Assembly (NCBI GenBank): GCA_001404055.1
Contig: CXTY01000001.1
Span: forward strand, 124,001 to 188,000
Origin: Roseibium album
Lineage (GTDB): Bacteria > Pseudomonadota > Alphaproteobacteria > Rhizobiales > Stappiaceae
Length of the DNA: 64,000 nucleotides
Direction of reading: 5' to 3'
Every line of letters starts with the position of its first letter. The first letter of the stretch is position 1. Position numbers and translations under genes: made by a program. Of the stretch, positions 53,402-62,021 are shown piece by piece. Below the pieces are notes generated by a model, which saw only the letters and a list, made by a program, of their open reading frames with translations, was not told the origin of the DNA and did not search any database.

Positions 53402-54016
53402 CTAGGTCTTCAAAAGAAAAGCTTCCACATGTCGCCGCAGCCGGGCCTCTAATGCCACGCGGTCTGTGAGTTGATGGCTTTTGAATAGCATTGCCCCGTG
53501 GATCATGAAAGCTATAAGCCCATCAACCATCTCATCTGAGGTTCTGTCCTGACGCAATACGGGCTGAACGACGTCAGAGCGCTGCCACTTCTCAAGAAAC
53601 GAGGCGAGATCTGCATCGAGTGCAGCCAGGGTTTCAACAAATTCAGCGGCGCAATTGGGCTTGGTGACGCCGATGTTATCCAGAAATAGACGCAAGATCG
53701 TCGGGCTGTCCGTGATCACGGCTATGAGACCCATCATGCGGTCGAGCAGGAGGCCGACGGGGTCGGACATGTCATCAGAGCGAGCTGCGTCTTCCGATGT
53801 CGATTTGAGAGATTTTAGCCGGTCCATCAAGACGTGCGACAAAAGACCGTCCATATCGCCGAAGTGCGAAAACACTGTGCCTTTGGCGACACCGGCTTCA
53901 GTTGCAACTGCATCAGCCGTAACCAATTCCAGACCATGCCTTTGACTTAAATCCATGGCGGCCTGCAACACTCGGGCTCTTGTGGCAATGCTGCGTTGCT
54001 GCGGTTTCCGTGTCAT
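53402..54016 (-). CDS. TetR family transcriptional repressor
   Basis: 204 aa. The helix-turn-helix is GVAKGTVFSHFGDMDGLL at about 48-65 after MDLSQRHGLELVTADAVATEA. The C-terminal domain is ligand-binding and unclassified. Two identical palindromes TTGACCGTGGTCAA-type lie in the 121-bp gap to the divergent oxidoreductase gene, and are the likely operators for both genes. GAGGA precedes the ATG. Confidence 0.9.
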   Translation of the reverse strand: MTRKPQQRSIATRARVLQAAMDLSQRHGLELVTADAVATEAGVAKGTVFSHFGDMDGLLSHVLMDRLKSLKSTSEDAARSDDMSDPVGLLLDRMMGLIAVITDSPTILRLFLDNIGVTKPNCAAEFVETLAALDADLASFLEKWQRSDVVQPVLRQDRTSDEMVDGLIAFMIHGAMLFKSHQLTDRVALEARLRRHVEAFLLKT

Positions 54017-54030
54017 GAGTCCTCGTAAAA

Positions 54031-54044
54031 TTGACCGTGGTCAA
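54031..54044. promoter_or_regulatory. TetR operator 1
   Basis: Perfect palindrome TTGACCGTGGTCAA just upstream of the TetR gene start, 50 bp from a second copy. Confidence 0.75.
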
Positions 54045-54081
54045 ATAATTCTTGACCTTTGAGCATAATAGTGTCAAAAAA

Positions 54082-54095
54082 TGACCGTGGTCAAT
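54082..54095. promoter_or_regulatory. TetR operator 2
   Basis: TGACCGTGGTCA core identical to operator 1, located 43 bp upstream of the oxidoreductase start. On the minus strand its arm doubles as a -35-like TTGACC with TATTAT 18 bp on. Confidence 0.7.
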
Positions 54096-54137
54096 TTTAG
54101 GTGATTCCAACCACCATGGAACAAGACGGATGCAAAA

Positions 54138-54719
54138 ATGACACGGATACTGATCATTGACGGACACCCGGCAAAGGCCTCCTTTTGTGGAGCGCTGGCG
54201 GGAGAATACGCAAAAAATGCAGAGAAGAAGGGACATGAAGTGCGTGTGCGCCCATTGTCGGGAATGGATTTCAATCCCGACTTTGGAACGTCGTCATTCA
54301 AGGATATCCCGCCGTTGGAACCCGTTCTTCAGGCAATCTGGGACGACATAACCTGGTGTCAGCATCTGGTGATTGCCTATCCCCTGTGGTGGGGCGGGCA
54401 TCCGGCGAAGCTGAAGGGGTTGTTCGACAGGGTGCTGTTGCCGGGCAAAGCTTTCAAATATGTCTCCGGGAAGGCACTGCCTGAAAAAATGCTACAGGGC
54501 AGGACAGCGCAGGTGTTGGTTACTTCTGACACGCCAGGCTGGTTTTTCCGCTGGATATATGGTGCAGGCACTCAAAAACAGACCGAAAAACAGATCCTTT
54601 CGTTCTGTGGCTTGAAGCCCACCGGTTATCACATGTTTTCGCCCATTAAAGGATCAAACGATGATGACCGGTCAAAAATGCTGAACCGGGCAGGGCAACT
54701 TGGCGGCAAAGCAGCCTGA
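54138..54719 (+). CDS. NAD(P)H-dependent flavin oxidoreductase, quinone-reductase (flavodoxin_2) type
   Basis: 193 aa. RILIIDGHPAKASFCGAL is the first strand and FMN phosphate loop; VIAYPLWWGGHPAKLKGLFDRVL is the hallmark of the NQO1/KefF/MdaB class. It probably reduces quinones with two electrons. Divergent from and likely repressed by the TetR gene. Confidence 0.9.
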   Translation: MTRILIIDGHPAKASFCGALAGEYAKNAEKKGHEVRVRPLSGMDFNPDFGTSSFKDIPPLEPVLQAIWDDITWCQHLVIAYPLWWGGHPAKLKGLFDRVLLPGKAFKYVSGKALPEKMLQGRTAQVLVTSDTPGWFFRWIYGAGTQKQTEKQILSFCGLKPTGYHMFSPIKGSNDDDRSKMLNRAGQLGGKAA

Positions 54720-54737
54720 GGAAAATTGATTTTCGAC

Positions 54738-56246
54738 CTATTTCTGAGCAGCCGCCTTTTTTGCGGCTGCTTCGGCTTTCCGTCGTAGCCGTTCGTTGTG
54801 AAAGACAACGTAGTATTGGTAAATGTTTCCGACATAATCGACGGGTTGTCTGCCAATCTCGGAAGCGACAATCCATTCGACATTCCCAAACCATTTGTCG
54901 GGGTCATAGCCTTTCTTTTTTGCCTTTTCTCTCAATCTTTTGAAACGGCTTGGCCCGGCATTGTAGGCGGCAAGTGCGAAAAAGACCTGATTTGCGTCCT
55001 TTGAAGACAGACCGGGAAAATACTGATCGGCCAAGTATCGCAGATATTTTACACCGGCCTGGACGTTTTTCTCAGGATCGGCTGAAATACCCTTGATGTT
55101 GATCGGGTTACCTTCTGCTGTGGAAGGCTTGATTTGCATCAGGCCAACAGCACCAGCGCGGCTGCGGGCCTTGGGGTCGAATTTCGATTCCTGAAAACTC
55201 TGAGCTGCGATCAATAGCCAGTCGAAATCATATTCATTCCCGTATTTCTCAAACAGCGCCTGATACTTGTCCAAGTCGACTTCGTAGCCCTCGTCACGGA
55301 GGTTTCTCAGGTAACTTGCTTCTTGCAGATAGCGCTTGAAAAGGATGTTTCCGAGCCGTGTTCCCTTTTTTACCGTCTCGACGTATCCATTGACTTCTTT
55401 CAGCAGATTGGGAGCGTTTTTGCGGGCAGCAATCGCGATTTCACCGTCTGTGCGCACCGCAGCTTTCGGGTGGGTTTTTAATCCCTTTAGCACCTCCAGC
55501 CAAAGTTCCGACTTGTGCTGATCGACAATTGTCATGGGAATTGCGCCAGCTGCAATCATTTCCAGAAGATCTTCGTCGCCCAGTCTCTCGTCCGCAATTT
55601 CGAGATTGACGATGTCCTTGCCTTCACTCGCAAGCCGCTCGTTCAGCTTTTCAAGACTTTGAAAATAGGACGCCGACTTGCGCACATAGATTGTCTTTCC
55701 GGACAGGTCTTCAGGCGAGTTGATATCGGTAACGGTGTCCACTGTAACTGGAACTGCCAGCACACCCGTCAGGAGTGGATTGGAAAAAGTGACCAGTTCC
55801 TGGCGTTTTTCAGTAATTGTCAGGTTGCCCAGTGCCAGATCTCCCCGTTTTTCGGAAAGGTCTGTAAAGATATTGGAGCGCGGCGTTGGTATCAGGATGA
55901 TTTTGACATCCCGCATTTTTTTGCCATGCGTCTTGTCCAGAAACTTGCCGAATTCGGAGGTGAGTTCGTAGGAATTGCCGCGTTGTGCGCCCTTGTCGAT
56001 GAAATACCCGGTCTTGGAAAAGGGAACGAGCACCCGCATGTATCCACGATCGACGATGGCGTCGAAATCGCCGTCAAACGGGACCCTAAGATTTGCTTCC
56101 AACTTGTCGGCAAGAACAGGTTCGGATGGCTGGGGTGACTGCGTTGGTTGGGTCGGCGGTGTCGAAGGCAGGAAGAGATAAAAGGCGACAGCCATACCAA
56201 CACCTGCGCAAATCACGAATAGAACGAGGGCACGGGTCGATTTCAT
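54738..56246 (-). CDS. MltF-like membrane-bound lytic transglycosylase
   Basis: 502 aa. An N-terminal membrane anchor and Pro/Gln/Ser-rich linker (to about 45) lead to an SBP_bac_3 domain (60-310; VDRGYMRVLVPFSKTGYF, RGDLALGNLTIT) and a C-terminal SLT lysozyme-like domain (335-470) with the catalytic E353 in AAQSFQESKFDP and GLMQIKP, AYNAGPSRF. MltF cleaves glycan strands in the periplasm, and the binding-like domain regulates it. The C-terminus is an Ala/Lys tail. Converges on the oxidoreductase gene. Confidence 0.9.
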   Translation of the reverse strand: MKSTRALVLFVICAGVGMAVAFYLFLPSTPPTQPTQSPQPSEPVLADKLEANLRVPFDGDFDAIVDRGYMRVLVPFSKTGYFIDKGAQRGNSYELTSEFGKFLDKTHGKKMRDVKIILIPTPRSNIFTDLSEKRGDLALGNLTITEKRQELVTFSNPLLTGVLAVPVTVDTVTDINSPEDLSGKTIYVRKSASYFQSLEKLNERLASEGKDIVNLEIADERLGDEDLLEMIAAGAIPMTIVDQHKSELWLEVLKGLKTHPKAAVRTDGEIAIAARKNAPNLLKEVNGYVETVKKGTRLGNILFKRYLQEASYLRNLRDEGYEVDLDKYQALFEKYGNEYDFDWLLIAAQSFQESKFDPKARSRAGAVGLMQIKPSTAEGNPINIKGISADPEKNVQAGVKYLRYLADQYFPGLSSKDANQVFFALAAYNAGPSRFKRLREKAKKKGYDPDKWFGNVEWIVASEIGRQPVDYVGNIYQYYVVFHNERLRRKAEAAAKKAAAQK

Positions 56247-56379
56247 GTCTGCCTCACCACGGCTTGAGAATGTTTCAAGCTAAACAGGCAGCGCATAGGT
56301 AATCAAGCGGGATTGTCCTGGCCTGATCTATATTGGCTGGGTTTTGTTTTCCGCTTAAAGTTTGCCGAACGATTTCCGG

Positions 56380-57384
56380 TCAGCCTCCAAATTTTTGTTG
56401 CCAGGTTGGAAGCGTGTCATCTGCCGCTGGTGTTGCGTTATAGATGCCGCGGGCAATGGCGCGTGCCAGGCAGGACGCTGCAGCCGCACCTAGCTGAACC
56501 ATATCGTCCAGCCCGTTTTCAGGTTTTCGCTGTCCAGTGGAAAGCGCAAAAACGAGGTCACCATCAAGAGGTGTGTGCGCCGGCCAAAGTGCGCGTGCAA
56601 GGCCATCATGGGCCATGACGGCCAGGCGTTTGGCTTCGCCCTTGGTCAGAACTGCATCTGTTGCGACCGCTGCAATGGTCGTATTTGCACCGGCTTTCAG
56701 CGCGTCAAGTTTCGTGCGTACATTTGTTCCATCATGGGGAAATGGGTGGGCGAAACCCCTACCACCAAACTCATTCTCGACTTCAAATGGGGCGGCCCAG
56801 AAATGGTCGCTGTCACCAATCGTCGCCCGGCCGAGTGCGTTCACAGCGACAATGGCTCCGACCGTGACACCATTTTCGAGAACCTGGGATGCTGATCCGA
56901 GCCCACCTTTCAGGTTTGCCGTCGTTGCACCCGTCCCGGCGCCGACAGAACCCAGCGCAAAATCATGCGAGACCGCATCGAGGGCAGACCGGCCCAGGTC
57001 ACGATAAGGTGCTGCCTGTCCCCAGCTCTTGTCGCCTCCGTTCAAGAGATCGAACAAGATCGCTGTTGGAACGATGGGAACACGCACCGGTCCAATCTGG
57101 AAACCGTAACCAAGTTCCGCAAGGCGACCCTGCACACCTGCTCCGGCATCCAGGCCAAACGCCGAACCACCGGCAAGAACCACAGCGTCGATTTTTTCAA
57201 CGGTTTGTTCTGGTTCAAGCAAAGCGATTTCGCGTGTACCCGGAGCGCCGCCGTGGATCGCTACAGACGTGACGGCCGGTTCGTCTGGCAAGAGTACAGT
57301 GGCGCCCGACTTGAGATCCTGATCTGACGCATTGCCGACCTTCAGGCCGGGAACATCGGTAATAAGATTGCGCGGGCCGGTCAT
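56380..57384 (-). CDS. P1 family (DmpA-like) peptidase
   Basis: 334 aa. NLITDVPGLKVGNA and VVLAGGSAFGLDAGAGV are at the N-terminus; the autocleavage/nucleophile region reads GANTTIAAVATDAVLTKGEAKRLA with a Thr where DmpA has a Ser-led beta subunit. P1 peptidases are Ntn-fold self-processing aminopeptidases that remove N-terminal residues, including D-amino acids. Cytoplasmic, no signal peptide. A lone gene. Confidence 0.87.
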   Translation of the reverse strand: MTGPRNLITDVPGLKVGNASDQDLKSGATVLLPDEPAVTSVAIHGGAPGTREIALLEPEQTVEKIDAVVLAGGSAFGLDAGAGVQGRLAELGYGFQIGPVRVPIVPTAILFDLLNGGDKSWGQAAPYRDLGRSALDAVSHDFALGSVGAGTGATTANLKGGLGSASQVLENGVTVGAIVAVNALGRATIGDSDHFWAAPFEVENEFGGRGFAHPFPHDGTNVRTKLDALKAGANTTIAAVATDAVLTKGEAKRLAVMAHDGLARALWPAHTPLDGDLVFALSTGQRKPENGLDDMVQLGAAAASCLARAIARGIYNATPAADDTLPTWQQKFGG

Positions 57385-57443
57385 AAAAGTTTCACTCCAA
57401 AAAATAGTTCTAGAGTTAAGAACCTAGTTTGGTCAGAACTGTG

Positions 57444-58007
57444 TCAGGTGTCGAGACTTTTGTAGCCACGGCGAACATAGAGCAGGGACTTGCCAGGATC
57501 CGTCATACGAAGATCTGCAACTGTGCCCACAATAATGGAATGGGTCCCCATCTCGGTTACAGAAAAGACTTCGCAATCAACACTTAAGCGTGCGCTGTCG
57601 AGGGCAGGGCAACCGGTGGCCATATTCGTCCAGTCGTGTTTGGCAAACCGATCGGACATCTCCAGATTATCACGGCCCGCAAAGGAGTCTGAGATATCCT
57701 CGTGATCGTCGCTAAGTGTGTTGAGGCAGAAGCGTCGATTTTTCAGAACAGCGTCGTGCATGCGCGTCTGCCTGTTGAGGCATATGAGAATGCTAGCTGG
57801 ATCATCGCTGACCGAACAGGCCGCAGAAACCGTAGCTCCCAAGCGCCCACCTGACCCATCTGTTGTCACGACATGAACAGCAGCAGCAATACGGCTCATT
57901 GCTTCGCGGAAGCTTTGAGCGTCGAGCGGCAGACGGCCTTGGCTGGCTGGATCAGACGAAGTAATGGGCAAATTTTCCGCTCCGGGGCAGTGGTAAGAGA
58001 ATCGCAT
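57444..58007 (-). CDS. flavin reductase domain protein
   Basis: 187 aa. FREAMSRIAAAVHVVTTDG, GATVSAACSVSDDPASILICLNRQTR and HSIIVGTVADLR are the split-barrel flavin reductase pattern, as in RutF and HpaC, which feed FMNH2 or FADH2 to a monooxygenase. No monooxygenase is adjacent. No strong ribosome site is seen at the ATG, so the start is tentative. Confidence 0.87.
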   Translation of the reverse strand: MRFSYHCPGAENLPITSSDPASQGRLPLDAQSFREAMSRIAAAVHVVTTDGSGGRLGATVSAACSVSDDPASILICLNRQTRMHDAVLKNRRFCLNTLSDDHEDISDSFAGRDNLEMSDRFAKHDWTNMATGCPALDSARLSVDCEVFSVTEMGTHSIIVGTVADLRMTDPGKSLLYVRRGYKSLDT

Positions 58008-58199
58008 GGTTGATTTGCTGGCGGGAGTTTATTCTCCCCATCCATCCATGCCTAGACTTAACACCTGATTTTACGCTGAAGCAGAGCCTGGACCTGCAAA
58101 AGTCCAAAAGTCTTTTGCAATTTGCCCGCGGTCAGATTGAGCTCGGCTCCCACACGGGTTAGGGGTAAGGAAGACACAATCGTACCTTCGGGGATATGG

Positions 58200-59303
58200 A
58201 TGACCTATCAATGGCTTGCCATCTGCATGTCTTTTCTGGCCTGGAGCCTGGCTCCTGGACATGCATCGGCTGAAATTCCGATTGCGGTCGCGGGGCCAAT
58301 GAAAGGCCAATTCAGCCAACTTGGTGCGCAAATGCAAGCCGGAGCCGAGCAAGCTGTGGCGGATATCAATGCTGCTGGTGGTGTGAATGGTGAACTCTTG
58401 CGTCTGGAAGTCGCGGATGACGCCTGCAATGCGGAAAAGGCGGTGGCCGTTGCCAACCAGCTGATCGGCAAGAGTGTTGTTTTTGTTGCCGGGCATTTCT
58501 GTTTCAGTGCTTCCATTCCTGCAAGTGAGGTTTATCAGGAAGCTGGTATCGTCCAGATAACGCCTGCAACCAGCTTGCCGAAGTACACAGATGAGCGTCC
58601 GGGAATGGGTATTTTTCGGCTGGCTGCGCGCGACGACAGGCAGGGGCAGATCGCCGGACGCTTTCTGGCAGAAGAGCTGGGCGACAAAAGAATTGCGATC
58701 CTCCACGACAAAACGGCGTACGGGAAAGGTCTTTCGGACGCGGTCAAGACCGTGATGAACGACCTGGGGAAAACAGAAAGCATTTCCCTTGGGTTTGACG
58801 CTGGCGAAAGTGATTACCGGAACCTGGTGTCGCAACTTCGCCTTGAAGGTGTCGATGTTGTTTACCTGGGTGGCTATCACCCGGAAGCGGGGCTAATCAA
58901 GCTGGAGATGGAACGCCAGGGGCTGGATGCTGTTTTGGTGTCTGGCGACGCCGTAATGTCAGAGGAATTCTGGTCCGTCGCAGGACCGGCTGGCAACGGA
59001 ACCTTGATGACATATCCGGAAATTCCAAGAGGCATTCCCCAGACCGAGGTAGTGGTCGCTGCATTGGAAGAGGCAGGTAAATCTGCCGACCGATACGCAC
59101 TGACCACTTATGCAGCCATTCAGGCATGGGCGCAGGCCGCTCAAGCCACAGGCGATTTCTCATTCAATGATGTATCTGCATCGCTGAGCGACGGGGTATT
59201 TGAAACGATACTTGGTACTGTCGAATTCGATGAAAAGGGCGACAGCAATCGGCCGGACTATGTTTGGTACGAATGGAGAGACGGCGCACCGCGCAGGCGG
59301 TAG
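58200..59303 (+). CDS. branched-chain amino acid type ABC transporter binding protein
   Basis: 367 aa from ATG 58200 (CGGGG 6-7 bp before). Signal peptide residues 1-24. IPIAVAGPMKGQFSQLGAQMQAGAEQAVADINAAGGVNG (in parts) and VVFVAGHFCFSASIPASEVYQEAGI are the LivJ/LivK-type peripla smic fold. Two Cys (DACNAEK, HFCFSA) match the conserved disulfide. No liv permease genes in view. Ligand: amino acids or related. Confidence 0.9.
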   Translation: MTYQWLAICMSFLAWSLAPGHASAEIPIAVAGPMKGQFSQLGAQMQAGAEQAVADINAAGGVNGELLRLEVADDACNAEKAVAVANQLIGKSVVFVAGHFCFSASIPASEVYQEAGIVQITPATSLPKYTDERPGMGIFRLAARDDRQGQIAGRFLAEELGDKRIAILHDKTAYGKGLSDAVKTVMNDLGKTESISLGFDAGESDYRNLVSQLRLEGVDVVYLGGYHPEAGLIKLEMERQGLDAVLVSGDAVMSEEFWSVAGPAGNGTLMTYPEIPRGIPQTEVVVAALEEAGKSADRYALTTYAAIQAWAQAAQATGDFSFNDVSASLSDGVFETILGTVEFDEKGDSNRPDYVWYEWRDGAPRRR

Positions 59304-59323
59304 CGTTCACCCATCATTCGACT

Positions 59324-59938
59324 TTATCGTCGCTGACCGATTCCGGTGATTTTGAGATTGACCTTGTCGGCGTAAACCGGCAATCCGACATCCATTCCAT
59401 AAAGGCTCCTGAAAAATCCTCCGGAGACCTCGAATACCACTTTTCCCTTGGCGTTGTTTCCAATCACACGTACACGAAGTTTGGTGCGTTTTTGTTGGCC
59501 ACGAAGGGATAAAACGCCCTCGATTTCCGCGGTTTTCTTGCCAGTAATACGCACTCTGGTGCTTTGAAAATTCGCAACCGGGTGGTTGGCGACATCGAAC
59601 ATTGCAGCGCTTTTCAGAAAACCAGTGACCTTGGCGTTGTCTGTTTGAACCGTTCTCAGGTCCACTTTGACCCTGACCTGGCTTTTGTCCGGTCGGTTTT
59701 GGTCGAGGATCATTTTACCGGTAACGCGCGTGAATTGACCTGTTACAGGACCGCGGCCAAGAACCCGGACAGAGAAACCGGTGTCAATATTCGCCGGGGA
59801 AAGAACGTAAATTCCGGAGATGGTTTCTCCCAGAGAAGGTGAAGGCACGATGCAGAACGCAACGAGAATTGACCAGACCGGCAGTAACCGCGAACTATAC
59901 CTGATGAAATCAATCAATCTGACGAAATGACTTGGCAT
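59324..59938 (-). CDS. YceI family periplasmic protein
   Basis: 204 aa. Signal/anchor in the first 45 residues. YVLSPANIDTGFSVRVLG and the QVRVKVDLRTVQTDNAKVTGFLKSAAMFDVANHPVANFQSTRV stretch are the YceI lipocalin-like barrel, which binds isoprenoid chains. The ATG at 59938 has AGGA 9 bp upstream. It converges on the binding-protein gene. Confidence 0.87.
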   Translation of the reverse strand: MPSHFVRLIDFIRYSSRLLPVWSILVAFCIVPSPSLGETISGIYVLSPANIDTGFSVRVLGRGPVTGQFTRVTGKMILDQNRPDKSQVRVKVDLRTVQTDNAKVTGFLKSAAMFDVANHPVANFQSTRVRITGKKTAEIEGVLSLRGQQKRTKLRVRVIGNNAKGKVVFEVSGGFFRSLYGMDVGLPVYADKVNLKITGIGQRR

Positions 59939-60278
59939 CGGAGCGTTTCCTGAGCGTGGCTGCAAAAAAATGGGACTATTGATTTCTTTCCAACGTTATG
60001 TGTTCAGGCTCCGAGCCGTTGTTTTTGGAGCCGCAGCTTGAATTATCGCCACAACCGGAAACGTGTGCTGTGCCGCCAATCACGACATTGCGCTATCCGC
60101 CACCCACTTCTTTCTTAGACGCTTCCCGGTGTGTCTGAGATTGAATTCGGCGTTTTTGGTCTCACGTTTGGGTTTTTGCGCGGTATGCCTGTTAACCTTT
60201 CGTAAAGAAAATAGGCGGCGCCCGGTTCTTTCAAGGGGGAGGGCGCTGTAAACTTTCTCGCAAAAATCGGGGAAAGTT
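59939..60278. other. divergent intergenic region with CtrA-like box
   Basis: 340 bases without a gene. The only marked element is TTAA-N7-TAAA at 60192-60206, listed separately. Confidence 0.4.
60192..60206. promoter_or_regulatory. CtrA-like binding site
   Basis: TTAACCTTTCGTAAA fits the CtrA full-site consensus TTAA-N7-TTAA with one mismatch, 72 bp before the L,D-transpeptidase start. CtrA is the alphaproteobacterial cell-cycle regulator; this is a match by eye. Confidence 0.4.
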
Positions 60279-60800
60279 ATGCGTTCGATACCCTTTTATC
60301 GCCTTATGACCATCTTGGTTGCCCTCGCAGCTTTTTGCCTGCCGGTCTCAAGTGCCAATAGTGCGGAGGTTGTTGGTTTTTCTGACCACAGGTTCCGGCC
60401 CGGAACCATTGTGATCAAGAATTCGGAAAAACGGCTCTATCTTGTGCTGCGCGGAAATCGGGCGATCCGTTACAAGGTTGCGGTCGGAAAGCGGCAGAAG
60501 TCCTGGACCGGACTGGCGCAGATTACAGCAAAATATGTGAAGCCGGACTGGTCGCCGTCGGCGGAAGTGCGTCGGGACTTTCCGCACTTGCCAGCCGTTA
60601 TCAAGGGCGGGGCGTCGAACAATCCAATGGGCGTGGCAGCCATGACCCTTTCCAACGGCAATTACGCCATTCACGGTACAAACAGACCGGGTTCTATTGG
60701 CCGAGCGGTTTCCTATGGCTGCATTCGCATGGCCAATCACGATATTCAGGACCTGTTTCAACGGGTGGGTGTCAGAACGCAGGTCGTGGCGGTGCCTTGA
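60279..60800 (+). CDS. L,D-transpeptidase (YkuD domain)
   Basis: 173 aa. Signal peptide to about residue 29. The YkuD domain runs 40-170; IHGTN (H132) and SYGCIRM (C148) are the catalytic residues. It forms meso-DAP cross-links in peptidoglycan or attaches proteins to it. ATG is preceded by GGGGAAAG. A CtrA-like site upstream suggests cell-cycle timed expression. Confidence 0.92.
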   Translation: MRSIPFYRLMTILVALAAFCLPVSSANSAEVVGFSDHRFRPGTIVIKNSEKRLYLVLRGNRAIRYKVAVGKRQKSWTGLAQITAKYVKPDWSPSAEVRRDFPHLPAVIKGGASNNPMGVAAMTLSNGNYAIHGTNRPGSIGRAVSYGCIRMANHDIQDLFQRVGVRTQVVAVP

Positions 60801-61062
60801 TCGATGTTGAGCAGCCTTCCGCGGTTGGATTCAAGTGTCTAAGAACAAAGTTTGAATGAACCACTGACGGCTCGAGAACAGGTCTTGCCGGATCCCAGTG
60901 TCGCGACATGGGATTGGTGGGCTATCGGTCCTGTTTTTCATTCCAGTTACAATTTGCGACACTTCCGTGCCTCTACTGGCACATGTCTGCGACAACTCCC
61001 CTGTAATATTTGGCCTGAATTTCGATTTGGCTGACTATTTTTGGCAGAGGGCAGGCTGTCTG

Positions 61063-61671
61063 ATGAAAAACATACTCAAAACCCGTGCATTCATCTGGGC
61101 GTTATTGGCGCTACCATCCATTCCGATGGTGTTTGCGTTGGCAAATGGAGGTGCTGCCGAGGACGGGCGGCCCGTGACTGAATTTCTTTTGCACCCGACG
61201 GGAGAATTCGCCGCCCGGTTCATGATCATCGCTATGATCATCACGCCCTTCCGCATGATGTTTCCGAAAAACGGGTTCTGGCTCTGGATGGTTCGCAGGC
61301 GTCGCTATTTCGGTGTCGCCGCCTTTGCATATGCGGCATTTCACACCGTTCTTTATCTGGTCGATCTGGGTGCGATGAAAGCCATACTGGACGAATTCTG
61401 GGATTTCGGCATCTGGACAGGCTGGCTCGCGTTCTTTGTGTTCCTGCCACTGGCAGTCACATCAAATGACACGTCAGTTCGTTTGCTTGGACGCGCTTGG
61501 AAATCGCTTCAGCGCCTGGTTTATCTCGCAGCAGTGGCCACGCTCCTGCATTGGATGTTCGTCCACAACGAATTCGGCCCGGCTCTGGTGCACTTTATCC
61601 CGCTCAGCCTGCTTGAAGCTTATCGACTCTATCGAACGTATTTCTCTCGCTCGCAGGCAGCCGCTGTCTGA
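61063..61671 (+). CDS. ferric-reductase-like transmembrane protein (MsrQ-like)
   Basis: 202 aa, five to six helices. HPTGEFAARFMIIAMIITPFRMMFP, YFGVAAFAYAAFHTVLYL and LVYLAAVATLLHWMFVHNE place His residues for b-type heme, as in the ferric-reductase-like domain of YedZ/MsrQ. MsrQ passes electrons to the methionine sulfoxide reductase MsrP; no msrP is nearby, and a PepSY protein follows instead, 32 bp on. The start at 61063 gives the natural N-terminus. Confidence 0.82.
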   Translation: MKNILKTRAFIWALLALPSIPMVFALANGGAAEDGRPVTEFLLHPTGEFAARFMIIAMIITPFRMMFPKNGFWLWMVRRRRYFGVAAFAYAAFHTVLYLVDLGAMKAILDEFWDFGIWTGWLAFFVFLPLAVTSNDTSVRLLGRAWKSLQRLVYLAAVATLLHWMFVHNEFGPALVHFIPLSLLEAYRLYRTYFSRSQAAAV

Positions 61672-61703
61672 ATTTCATTCAGTCCCGCAGGAAAGGGCCA
61701 GTT

Positions 61704-62009
61704 ATGAATTACACTCTCCACACAGCCTATTCGATGATTGCCAGTCTGTTTTCTTTTCCAGCGCTCGCCACCGGACTTTACGAATGTGAAGCGACCGACA
61801 GATCCGTCTGGCTCACGAAGACGCAAGTCACCCAGCAACTGAACGAAGACGGTTGGCAAGTGCGCAGAATGAAGGAAGATGGCGGATGCTGGGAAGTCTA
61901 CGGCACCACTCCTGAAGGCCAACGCGTTGAAGTTTATGTGCATCCAGTTTCAGGCGAAGTGCTTCTGATCAATCGGCGCGGAACGATCCTTTACCGAAAG
62001 GAAGAATGA
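61704..62009 (+). CDS. PepSY domain protein
   Basis: 101 aa. Signal peptide about 1-22. WLTKTQVTQQLNEDGWQVRRMKEDGGCWEVYGTTPEGQRVEVYVHPVSGEVL, in parts, is a PepSY domain. Two Cys (YECEAT, GCWEVY) may pair. Strong AGGAAAGGG site. Often paired with heme-b membrane proteins, as here. Confidence 0.85.
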   Translation: MNYTLHTAYSMIASLFSFPALATGLYECEATDRSVWLTKTQVTQQLNEDGWQVRRMKEDGGCWEVYGTTPEGQRVEVYVHPVSGEVLLINRRGTILYRKEE

Positions 62010-62021
62010 CGCTCGTTCTGA

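Noticed and set aside
54743-54790. Hairpin with T-run resembling a terminator for the oxidoreductase gene
   Set aside because: The repeat is the coding sequence of the Ala/Lys-rich C-terminus of the MltF-like protein; the symmetry follows from repeated Ala and Lys codons.
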